64,000 nucleotides of DNA from the NCBI RefSeq assembly GCF_033807715.1, contig NC_084590.1, forward strand, positions 5,280,827-5,344,826. Direction: 5' to 3'. The DNA comes from Cololabis saira. Its lineage: Eukaryota > Chordata > Actinopteri > Beloniformes > Belonidae. The translations under genes and the position numbers were made by a program. The notes below the pieces were generated by a model that worked only from the letters and a program-made list of their open reading frames with translations, had not been told where the DNA came from and made no database searches. Numbering within the stretch: position 1 is the stretch's first letter; every line of letters begins with the position of its first letter. This document shows, piece by piece, positions 32,448 to 45,534 of the stretch.

Positions 32448-33297
32448 TAAAGCCGAGGACACACCAACCCGACGTCGCCCGCTGTCGGCCGACTGCTGTG
32501 TCGGGCTGGGTCGGGCTCAAATAGAAGCACTTTGACACACCGCAAAGAAGACACCCAACGGCCGACTAGTGCGTACGTTCTGCGCAGTCTGCATTTCAAT
32601 TTGCTGCGACGTTTTCGGAGAAGAGCCGCCGGTCCGGGGACGCAGCAGCGGCTCACGTACAGACGTGATCACCAGGTCAACCTGCCGTCGTCCCGGGGAG
32701 AAACCTGCAGCTCTGTGGAGAATTACCGCTGGCTGAAATAAATCATTTAGGAAGATAAATGTTGGTTTAATAGATGAAATCTAACAGTTGTAGCTACGCC
32801 TGTTAAGAAATTTGCTCCAAAAATTTCGGGATTTCTGCCTGCCTGCCGGCTCGGGAGCTGATTTATGGTTCCGCGTTAAATCGACGCAGAGGGTCGGCGT
32901 ACAGCGCGTGTCGCCACGTAACCTACGCCGTAGGCTCTGCGTTGGTGTAACGCGGAACCATAAATCAGCCTTTATCCTGGCGAGGTTTGAAAAAGACTTC
33001 GCAACAACGGGAGTTGCGAAGTGATTAGTAACGGGAGTGATTATGTACATTCACTGAGTGAATATTATGAAAGTAAAATATATATTTCTCGCTAGAAATG
33101 TAATCAAAACGCATTTTTATGCAGACTCAAAATACTCAAAATATTGATTTTATTGACTAAAAAAATAAAACGGGCACCCGACCTGTGGCGACGTGCGGGA
33201 CACACTGGGAAAACTAGGCCGACAGACGCACAGACGCTCATCGACGCTCATCGACGGCCCGACGGCCGACAGTCGGCTTAGTGTGTCAGGGCCTTAA
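32448..33297. mobile_element. PIF/Harbinger-like non-autonomous transposon
   Basis: The left end after TAA (32,448-32,450) reads AGCCGAGGACACACCAACCC; the reverse complement of the right end, before TAA (33,295-33,297), reads AGGCCCTGACACACTAAGCC. These TIRs match at 17 of 23 positions, and a 3-bp TAA flanks both sides, as expected for Harbinger-type insertion. Both ends continue into CGGCCGAC-rich subterminal repeats. No transposase frame. A second element (32,857-32,969) is nested inside. Confidence 0.65.
32857..32969. mobile_element. Nested 113-bp MITE
   Basis: GCTGATTTATGGTTCCGCGT at the left and its inverted copy at the right (ending ACCATAAATCAGC at 32,969) form about 35-bp TIRs with only a few mismatches. 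The short interior holds ACCTACGCCGTAGG, itself palindromic. It could fold into one near-continuous hairpin. Confidence 0.85.
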
Positions 33298-34060
33298 AGC
33301 CATATTACAAAGACACTGGGGGCCTGTTGGACATCCCAGCCTTATCTGCAAGTGGGGCTTGTGATCACGGCAGAGTCCTCGAGGACAAAAGGAGGAACTC
33401 TGCAGGATCTGTGTGTCTGACCCTGCAGAAATCATTTGCTCTGATGGCACTTAAAGTCCTGGCCTCCACACACTGAGCTGACACTGAGATGAACAGAGGA
33501 GATTACCAAGACTAACGGTCTCTGTCATGATGAACAATCGCCTGCGCCGAGCCAAGACACTGAGACTGAACTCTGCAGCGCTTCTAAAAACATACAATCC
33601 CCCAAGTCTTGTGGAAACCTAGACACATGTAAAACACACTCTGCTGGCTTAGATAAACTCAGAGCCACTTCGCAGAAAGGCAGCGCTCTCTGAGAGGAGC
33701 TCCGCCGGTCAGTGTCTCTAGAAGCAAAGACTGTTTACAGTACAGAGGTGCTTTCATCTGGGTCCTGCTGCTCGGTTGTAAACGGCCTCACGTGAGACGT
33801 CCTGTTAGTTTGACTAACTCTGTCAAGGTTAACGTCAGCGTGACCGTCTGGGTCACACCAGATCAGTGGCTCCACAGTGGAGCAGTGGTGGTACCTGTCA
33901 TGGTCTGGGGGCTTTCTGTCTATCTTCTGGAGATTTAGCTTCCTCCTTTTGGTTTGACTTCCTGTTTTATTTTGAAACTATTTTGCCCTTCTGTTGGGTT
34001 TTTCTTCCTGATGTATCTCACCAAGGTCCAGCTGTGATTGCGACACACCTGCACAGTATA
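33298..34060. other. No gene or repeat recognised
   Basis: Apparently unique sequence between the Harbinger-like element and a TA microsatellite. The open frames that enter the TA repeat are artefacts of that repeat. Confidence 0.45.
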
Positions 34061-34062
34061 TA

Positions 34063-34248
<186 letters not shown>

Positions 34249-34440
34249 TGCATGTATGCCTGGTTTACAGTTTAAGATTAAGATTCCAAGAATATTCTAA
34301 TTCTAACAATGATACCACCCAGCACACATCCACCCAGTACACATCCACCCAGATACATCCACCCAGATACATCCACCCAGATACATCCACCCAGATACAT
34401 CCACCCAGATACATCCACCCAGCACACATCCACCCAGAAC

Positions 34441-36299
34441 AATTCAATTTCAATTCAATTCAATTTTATTTATATAGCGTCTAATACAACAGAGTTGTCT
34501 CTAGACGCTTTACAGAGACCCATACCCAGAACATGACCCCCGAGCAGTTATTACATAAACAATGGCAGGTAAAAACTCCCCTAGTGGGAGAAAAACCTTA
34601 AGCCAAACAGTGGCAAGGAAAAACTCCCCTTTAGGAGGGAAGAAACCTTGAGCAGGACCAGGCTCATCAGGGGGGACCCTCCTGCCGAGGGCCAGACTGG
34701 TGGGTCAGGGACGGCAACAGCACAGCAGGCAGGTGGAAGCAGCAACGGGATGACCAGGGGTGGGGACCGCAGGCCAGCACGCAGCTCCCGAAGCTCCGGC
34801 CCAATCAGCAAGTCCCGGTTGGGGTGCAGGGTTAGGGAAAGACTTGTGCTCCGTAATGCAAGCTACAAGCCACCCACGACCACCTGCAGGACAAAAGAGA
34901 GAAAAGGGAGGAGAAGGGGGGGCCAGCAACGGGATGACCAGGGGTGGGGACCGCAGGCCAGCATGAAGCTCCCGAAGCTCCGGCCCAATCAGCAAGTCCC
35001 AGGTTGGGGTGCAGGGTCGGGGAAAGACTTGTGCTCCGTAATGCAAGCTACAAGCCACCCACGACCACCTGCAGGTTCCGGTGTCCGGCAAAGGATGCTG
35101 CAACATGGACAAAAGAGAGAAAAGGGAGGAGAAGGGGGGGCCAGCACAAGAAACTACAGGAGCGAATCTGACACACTAAAGTTTACACTACCTAGAGATT
35201 TACCAACACCAGCTAGAGGTTTACTAAACACTTACTATAGGCTTTACTAAACAGAAATGTTTTAAGTTTAGTTTTAAAGGTGGAGGTGGTGTCAGCCTCC
35301 TTAACCCAGATTGGAAGTTGGTTCCATAGTAGTGGTGCCTGATAGCAGAACGCCCGCCCTCCAAATCTACATTTAGATACTCTAGGAACTACGAGTAAAC
35401 CTGCACTCTGAGAACGGAGAGCTCTGAAAGGAACATAAGGCACTATCAGGTCTTGCAAATAATGCGGAGCTAAGCCGTTTTGGGCTTTATACGCAAGTAA
35501 TAAAATTTTTAATTGGATTCTGAATTTTACGGGTAACCAATGGAGCGACGCTAACACTGGAGAGACGTGGTCTCTCCTGCTAATTCCTGTCAGTACTCGT
35601 GCTGCTGCATTTTGGATCAGCTGGAGCCTATTCAGCAAATTACTTGGACATCCTGCTAACAACACATTACAGTAATCCAGTCTAGAAGATACAAACGCAT
35701 GAACTAGTTTTTCTGCATCACTCTGCGAGAGGATTTTCCTAATCTTTGCAATATTACGGAGATGGAAAAAGGCTATTTTACAAACCTGATTGACATATGG
35801 TTTAAACGACAAATCCTGATCGAAAATAACACCAAGGTCTCTCACAGTTGCACTGGAAGCCATCGCAACACCATCTAATCCCTTCCTAAGATGCTCTGGA
35901 CCAAGAATGATAACCTCTGTTTTATCTGAATTTAGAAGCAGGAAATTTCTGGACATCCAGTCCTTGATGTCCCTAAGACATGCCTGAAGTTTAACTAACG
36001 GTTCTGTTTCATCCGGCTTCATAGACAAATAGAGCTGCGTATCATCAGCATAACAATGAATGTGTATGCCGTGATTCTGGATTATACTTCCCAACGGCTG
36101 CATGTATAAACTGAACAAGATTGGCCCTAGCACTGATCCCTGCGGAACACCATAACAGACCCTTGACTGTTCTGAAGAAACCTCATGTACATGAACAAAC
36201 TGGAACCTGTCAGATAGATATGATTTAAACCAACGTAGAGCTGTCCCTTTAATCCCAACAACATGCTCTAACCTGTGCAGTAAAATGCCATGATCTATA
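34441..36299 (-). pseudogene. L2-type LINE, 5'-truncated copy inside the satellite
   Basis: On the minus strand the frame starts at IDHGILLHRLEHVVGIKG, so reverse transcriptase motif A is cut off. Motif B (YGVPQGSVLGPILFSLY) and motif C (HCYADDTQLYLS) are present, and the frame stays open to a stop at about 35,213. The 3' UTR contains a tandemly repeated block and ends in TATATAAATAAAATTGAATT then TTGAA repeats at 34,441. Satellite units abut both ends. Very similar to the plus-strand copy at 45,535-49,019. Without the N-terminal endonuclease it cannot retrotranspose by itself. Confidence 0.9.
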
Positions 36300-37756
36300 C
36301 TATAGGGATACATCCACCCAGATACTTCCACCCAGCACACATCCACCCAGATACATCCACCCAGAACACATCCACCCAGATACATCCAGCCTGCACACAT
36401 CCACCCAGCAAACATCCACCCAGCACACATCCACCCAGATACATCCACCCAGAACACATCCACCCAGATACATCCAGCCTGCACACATCCACCCAGCAAA
36501 CATCCACCCAGCACACATCCACCCAGATACATCCACCCAGAACACATCCAGCCAGATACATCCACCCAGAACACATCCACTTAGCCACACATCCACCCAG
36601 ATACATCCACCCAACACACATCCACCCTGCACACATCCACCCAGTACACATCCACACAGATACATCCACCCAGCACACATTCACCCAGATACATCCACCC
36701 AGTACACATCCACCCAGAACACATCCACCCAGATACATCCACCCAGAACACATCCACTTAGCCACACATCCACCCAGATACATCCACCCAACACACATCC
36801 ACCCAGCACACATCCACCCTGATACATCCACCCAGAACACATCCACCCAGATACATCCATCCAGATACACCCACCCAGAACACATCCACTTAGCCACACA
36901 TCCACCCAGATACATCCACCCAGCAAACATCCACCCAGCACACATCCACCCAGATACATCCAGCCTGCACACATCCAACCAGATACATCCACCCAGCAAA
37001 CATCCACCCAGCAAATATCCACCCAGCACACATCCACCCAGATACATCCGACCAGATACATCCACCCAGCACACATCCACCCAGATACATCCACCCAGTA
37101 CACATCTACCCTGCACACATCCACCCAGCACGCATCCACCCAGAAAAATCCACCCAGCAAACATCCACCCAGCACACATCCACCCAGATACATCCACCCA
37201 GCACACATCCACCCAGATACATCGACCCTGCACGCATCCAACCAGCACACATCCACCCAGATACATCCACCCAGCACACATCCACCCAGCACACATCCAC
37301 CCAGATACATCCACGCAGCACACATCCACCCAGATACATCCACCCAGATGCATCCACCCAGATACATCCACCCTGGACACATCCACCAATAAAACATCCA
37401 GCCAGTTACATACACCCAGCACATATCCACCCAGATACATCCACCCAGAACACATCCACCCAGATACATCCACCCAGGACACATCCACCCAGATACAACC
37501 ACCCAAAACACATCCACCCGGAACACATCCACCCCGAACAGATCCACCCAGATACATCCACCTGATACATCCACCCTGCACACATCCACCCAGTACACAT
37601 CCACCCTGCACACATCCACCCAGATACATCCACCCTGATACATCCACCCAGCACACATCCACCCCGAACACATCCACCCAGATACATCCACCCTGCACAC
37701 ATCCACCCTGATACATCCACCCTGCACACATCCACCCTGCACACATCCACCCAGAT

Positions 37757-40700
37757 ACATCCGCCCTGATACATCCACCAAGTACACATCCACCAAGAAC
37801 ACATCCACCCAGATACATCCACCCTGCACACATCCACCCAGATACATCCACCCAGTACACATCCACCCAGAACACACCCCTCAAGATACATCCACCCAGC
37901 ACACATCCACCCAGATACATCCACCCTGCACACATCCACCCAGATTCATCCACCCTGCACACATCCACCCTGCACACATGCAACTTGCACAGATTCACCC
38001 AGCACACATCCACCAAGATACATCCACCCAGATACATCCACCCAGCACACATCCACCCTGCACACATCCACCCTGCACACATCCACCCAGATTCATCCAC
38101 GCTGATACATCCACCCTGCACACATGCACCCTGCACACATCCACCCAGAACACATCCACCCTGCACACATCCACCCAGCACACATCCACCCTGCACACAT
38201 CCACCCAGCACACATCCACCCATCACACATCCACCCAGATAAATCCACCCTGCACACATACACCTAGATACATCCACCCTGCACACATCTACCCAGATAC
38301 ATCCATCCGGTACACATCCACCCAGATAAATCCAACCAGTACACATCCACCCAGATGCATCCACCTGGTACACATCCACCCAGTACACATCCACCCTGCA
38401 CACACCCACCCAGATACATCCACCCAGCACACATCCACCCACATACATCCACCCAGCACACATCCACCCAGATACATCCACCCAGCACACATCCACCCAG
38501 CAAACATCCACCCTGCACACATCCACCCAGATACATCCACCCTGATACATCCACCCAGCACACATCCACCCCGAACACATCCACACAGCACACATCCACC
38601 CAGATACATCCACGCAGCACACATCCACCAAGATACATCCACCCAGATACATCCACCCAGCACACATCCAGCCAGTTACATACACCCAGCACATATCCAC
38701 CCAGATACATCCACCCAGAACACATCCACCCAGATACATCCACCCAGGACACATCCACCCAGATACAACCACCCAAAACACATCCACCCGGAACACATCC
38801 ACCCCGAACAGATCCACCCAGATACATCCACCTGATACATCCACCCTGCACACATCCACCCAGTACACATCCACCCTGCACACATCCACCCAGATACATC
38901 CACCCAGCACACATCCACCACGAACACATCCACCCAGATACATCCACCCTGCACACATCCACCCTGATACATCCACCCTGCACACATCCACCCTGCACAC
39001 ATCCACCCAGATACATCCGCCCTGATACATCCACCCAGTACACATCCACCCAGAACACATCCACCCAGATACATCCACCCTGCACACATCCACCCAGATA
39101 CATCCACCCAGTACACATCCACCCAGAACACACCCCTCAAGATACATCCACCCAGCACACATCCACCCAGATACATCCACCCTGCACACATCCACCCAGA
39201 TTCATCCACCCTGCACACATCCACCCTGCACACATGCAACTTGCACAGATCCACCCAGCACACATCCACCAAGATACATCCACCCAGATACATCCACCCA
39301 GCACACATCCACCCTGCACACATCCACCCAGATACATCCATGCTGATACATCCACCCTGCACACATGCACCCTGCACACATCCACCCAGAACACATCCAC
39401 CCTGCACACATCCACCCAGCACACATCCACCCTGCACACATCCACCCAGCACACATCCACCCATCACACATCCACCCAGATAAATCCACCCTGCACACAT
39501 CCACCTAGATACATCCGCCCTGATACATCCACCAAGTACACATCCACCAAGAACACATCCACCCAGATACATCCACCCTGCACACATCCACCCAGATACA
39601 TCCACCCAGTACACATCCACCCAGAACACACCCCTCAAGATACATCCACCCAGCACACATCCACCCAGATACATCCACCCTGCACACATCCACCCAGATT
39701 CATCCACCCTGCACACATCCACCCTGCACACATGCAACTTGCACAGGTTCACCCAGCACACATCCACCAAGATACATCCACCCAGATACATCCACCCAGC
39801 ACACATCCACCCTGCACACATCCACCCTGCACACATCCACCCAGATACATCCACGCTGATACATCCACCCTGCACACATGCACCCTGCACACATCCACCC
39901 AGAACACATCCACCCTGCACACATCCACCCAGCACACATCCACCCTGCACACATCCACCCAGCACACATCCACCCATCACACATCCACCCAGATAAATCC
40001 ACCCTGCACACATACACCTAGATACATCCACCCTGCACACATCTACCCAGATACATCCATCCGGTACACATCCACCCAGATAAATCCAACCAGTACACAT
40101 CCACCCAGATGCATCCACCTGGTACACATCCACCCAGTACACATCCACCCTGCACACACCCACCCAGATACATCCACCCAGCACACATCCACCCACATAC
40201 ATCCACCCAGCACACATCCACCCAGATACATCCACCCAGCACACATCCACCCAGCAAACATCCACCCTGCACACATCCACCCAGATACATCCACCCTGAT
40301 ACATCCACCCAGCACACATCCACCCCGAACACATCCACACAGCACACATCCACCCAGATACATCCACGCAGCACACATCCACCAAGATACATCCACCCAG
40401 ATACATCCACCCAGCACACATCCAGCCAGTTACATACACCCAGCACATATCCACCCAGATACATCCACCCAGAACACATCCACCCAGATACATCCACCCA
40501 GGACACATCCACCCAGATACAACCACCCAAAACACATCCACCCGGAACACATCCACCCCGAACAGATCCACCCAGATACATCCACCTGATACATCCACCC
40601 TGCACACATCCACCCAGTACACATCCACCCTGCACACATCCACCCAGATACATCCTTCCAGCACACATCCACCACGAACACATCCACCCAGATACATCCA

Positions 40701-41264
40701 CCCTGCACACATCCACCCTGATACATCCACCCTGCACACATCCACCCTGCACACATCCACCCAGATACATCCGCCCTGATACATCCACCCAGTACACATC
40801 CACCCAGAACACATCCACCCAGATACATCCACCCTGCACACATCCACCCAGATACATCCACCCAGTACACATCCACCCAGAACACACCCCTCAAGATACA
40901 TCCACCCAGCACACATCCACCCAGATACATCCACCCTGCACACATCCACCCAGATTCATCCACCCTGCACACATCCACCCTGCACACATGCAACTTGCAC
41001 AGATCCACCCAGCACACATCCACCAAGATACATCCACCCAGATACATCCACCCAGCACACATCCACCCTGCACACATCCACCCAGATACATCCATGCTGA
41101 TACATCCACCCTGCACACATGCACCCTGCACACATCCACCCAGAACACATCCACCCTGCACACATCCACCCAGCACACATCCACCCTGCACACATCCACC
41201 CAGCACACATCCACCCATCACACATCCACCCAGATAAATCCACCCTGCACACATCCACCTAGAT
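37757..41264 (+). repeat. Higher-order repeat, two copies of 1,754 bp
   Basis: Landmarks recur 1,754 bp apart: CCGCCCTGATACATCCACCA at about 37,757 and 39,511; CATGCAACTTGCACAG at about 37,977 and 39,731; the CATCCAGCCAGTTACATACA block at about 38,667 and 40,421. The same landmarks also recur at alternating offsets of about 1,256 and 498 bp, so each 1,754-bp block is itself a composite of shorter duplications. The CATCCAGCCAGTTACATACA block also occurs near 37,390 and 42,130, showing that related pieces extend beyond. Confidence 0.85.
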
Positions 41265-42599
41265 ACATCCACCCTGCACACATCTACCCAGATACATCCA
41301 TCCGGTACACATCCACCCAGATAAATCCAACCAGTACACATCCACCCAGATGCATCCACCTGGTACACATCCACCCAGTACACATCCACCCTGCACACAC
41401 CCACCCAGATACATCCACCCAGCACACATCCACCCACATACATCCACCCAGCACACATCCACCCAGATACATCCACCCAGCACACATCCACCCCGAACAC
41501 ATCCACACAGCACACATCCACCCAGATACATCCACGCAGCACACATCCACCCAGCACACATCCACCCATATACATCCACCCAGATACATCCACCCAGCAA
41601 ACATCCACCCAGCACACATCCACCCAGCAAACATCCACCCAGCAAACATCCTCCCAGCACACATTCACCCAGATACATCCAGCCTGCACACATCCAACCA
41701 GATACATCCACCCAGCAAACATCCACCCAGCAAACATCCACCCAGCACACATCCACCCAGATACATCCGCCCAGATACATCCACCCAGCACACATCCACC
41801 CAGATACATCCACCCAGTACACATCTACCCTGCACACATCCACCCAGCACGCATCCACCCAGAAACATCCACCCAGCAAACATCCACCCAGCACACATCC
41901 ACCCAGATACATCCACCCAGCACACATCCACCCAGATACATCGACCCTGCACGCATCCAACCAGCACACATCCACCCAGATACATCCACCCAGCACACAT
42001 CCACCCAGCACACATCCACCGAGATACATCCACCCAGATACATCCACGCAGCACACATCCACCCAGATACATCCACCCAGATGCATCCACCCAGATACAT
42101 CCACCCTGGACACATCCACCAATAAAACATCCAGCCAGTTACATACACCCAGCACACATCCACCCAGATACATCCACCCAGAACACATCCACCCAGATAC
42201 ATCCACCCAGGACACATCCACTCAGATAAAACCACCCAAAACACATCCACCCGGAACACATCCACCCCGAACAGATCCACCCAGATACATCCACCTGATA
42301 CATCCACCCCGAACACATCCACCCAGATACATCCACCCTGCACACATCCACCCTGATACATCCACCCTGCACACATCCACCCTGCACACATCCACCCAGA
42401 TACATCCACCCTGATACATCCACCCAGCACACATCCACCCAGAACACATCCACCCAGATACATCCACCCTGCACACATCCACCCAGATACATCCACCCAG
42501 TACACATCCACCCAGAACACACCCCTCAAGATACATCCACCCAGCACACATCCACCCAGATACATCCACCCTGCACACATCCACCCAGATTCATCCACC

Positions 42600-45310
42600 C
42601 TGCACACATCCACCCTGCACACATGCAACTTGCACAGATCCACCCAGCACACATCCACCCAGATACATCCACCCAGCACACATCCACACAGAACACATCC
42701 ACCCTGCACACATCCACCCAGATACATCCACCCTCTACACATCCACCCTGCACACATCCACCCTCTACACATCCACCCTGCACACATCCACCCAGATACA
42801 TCCACCCAGCACACATCCACCCAGATACATCCACCCAGCACACATCCATCCAGCACACATTCACCCTGCAAACATCCACCCAACACACATCCATCCAGCA
42901 CACATCCACCCAGATACATCCACCCAGTACACATCCAACCAGATACATCCACCCTGCACACATCCACCCAGATACATCCACCCTGCACACATCCACCCAG
43001 ATACATCGACCCTGCACACATCCACCCAGATACATCCACCAAGCAAACATCCACCCAGCACACATCCACCCAGATACATCCACCCAGCAAACATCCACCC
43101 AGCACACATCCGCCCAGATACATCCACCCAGATACGTCCACCCAGCACACATCCAGCCTGGACACATCCACCAATAAAACATCCACCCAGATATATCCAC
43201 CCTGCACACATCCACCCAGTACACATCCACCCAGATACATCCACCCAGAACACATCCACCCAGATACATCCACCCAACACACATCCACCCTGCACACATC
43301 CACCCTGCACACATCCACCCAGATACATCCACCCTGATACATCCACCCTGCACACATCCACCCTGCACACATCCACCCAGATACATCCACCCTTATACAT
43401 CCACCCTGATACATCCACCTAGAACACATCCACCCAGATACATCCACCCTTATACATCCACCCTGATACATCCACCTAGAACACATCCACCCTGCACACA
43501 TCCACCCTGCACACATCCACCCAGATACATCCACCCTGCACACATCCACCCAGATACATCGACCCTGCACACATCCACCCAGATACGTCCACCCAGCACA
43601 CATCCAGCCTGGAAAAATCCACCAATAAAACATCCACCCAGATATATCCACCCTGCACACATCCATCCAGTACACATCCACCCAGATACATCCACCCAGA
43701 ACACATCCACCCAGATACATCCACCCAACACACATCCACCCTGCACACATCCACCCTGCACACATCCACCCTGATACATCCACCCAGCACACATCCACCC
43801 TGCACATATCCACCCAGCACACATCCACCCTGCACACATCCACCCAGATACATCCACCCTGCACACATCCACCCTGCAAACATCCACCAAGCAAACATCC
43901 ACCCAGTACACATCCAACCAGATACATCCACCCAGATACCTCCACCCAGTACACATCCACCCAGATACATCCACCCAGATACCTCCACCCAGTACACATC
44001 CACCCTGCACTTATCCACCCTGCACACATCCACCCTGCACACATCCACCCAGCAAACATCCACCCAGTACACATCCACCCTGCAAACATCCACCCAGTAC
44101 AAATCCACCCAGTACACATCCAACCATATACATCCACCCAGATACCTCCACCCAGTACACATCCACCCAGCACTTATCCGCCCTGCAAACATCCACCCTG
44201 CAAACATCCACCCTGCACACATCCACCCTCTACACATCCACCCTGCAAACATCCACCCAGCAAAGATCCACCCAGATACCTCCACCCTGCACACATCCAC
44301 CCAGATACCTCCACCCTGCACACATCCACCCAGATACATCCACCCAGTACACATCCACCCAGATACATCCACCCAGAACACATCCACCCAGATACATCCA
44401 CCGAGATAGATCCACCCCTCACACATCCACCCAACACACATCCACCCAGCACACATCCACCCAGAACACAACCACCCTGCACACATCCACCCAGCACACA
44501 TCCATCCTGCAAACATCCACCCAGATACATCCACCCAGATACCTCCACCCAGTACACATCCATACTGCACACATCCACCCAGCACACACCCACCCTGCAC
44601 ACATCCACCCTCTACACATCCACCCTGCACACATCCACCCTCTACACATCCACCCTGCACACATCCACCCAGATACATCCACCCAGCACACATCCACCCA
44701 GATACATCCACCCAGCACACATCCATCCAGCACACATTCACCCTGCAAACATCCACCCAACACACATCCATCCAGCACACATCCACCCAGATACATCCAC
44801 CCAGTACCCATCCAACCAGATACATCCACCCTGCACACATCCACCCAGATACATCCACCCTGCACACATCCACCCAGATACATCGACCCTGCACACATCC
44901 ACCCAGATACATCCACCAAGCAAACATCCACCCAGCACACATCCACCCAGATACATCCACCCAGCAAACATCCACCCAGCACACATCCACCCAGATACAT
45001 CCACCCAGATACGTCCACCCAGCACACATCCAGCCTGGACACATCCACCAATAAAACATCCACCCAGATATATCCACCCTGCACACATCCACCCAGTACA
45101 CATCCACCCAGATACATCCACCCAGAACACATCCACCCAGATACATCCACCCAACACACATCCACCCTGCACACATCCACCCTGCACACATCCACCCAGA
45201 TACATCCACCCTGATACATCCACCCTGCACACATCCACCCTGCACACATCCACCCAGATACATCCACCCTTATACATCCACCCTGATACATCCACCTAGA
45301 ACACATCCAC
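42600..45310 (+). repeat. Higher-order repeat, about 1,877-bp spacing
   Basis: A segment of about 550 bp at 42,861-43,418 recurs at 44,738-45,295, 1,877 bp apart. Shared rare variants include AATAAAACATCCACCCAGAT and CATCCAGCCTGGACACATCC; a third related piece lies at about 43,560-43,700. The intervening 43,760-44,700 is a different unit mix rich in CCTCCACCC. Confidence 0.8.
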
Positions 45311-45534
45311 CCTGCACACATCCACCGAAACATCCACCCAGCACACATCCACTCAGATACCTCCACCCTGCACATATCCACCCAGATACCTCCCGCCTGC
45401 ACACATCCACCCAGATACATCCACCAAGATACATCCACCCTGATAAATCCACCCTGCACACATCCACCCAGATACATCCACCCTGATACATCCACCCTGC
45501 ACACATCCACCCAGCACACATCCAGCCAGCACAC

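Noticed and set aside
36295..39195. 966-codon minus-strand open frame and many other long frames (up to about 780 codons) across 36-62 kb
   Set aside because: They are translations of the satellite. Open frames overlap on both strands and in several phases, the 14-bp units shift phase so no frame is maintained by selection, and there are no splice or start features.
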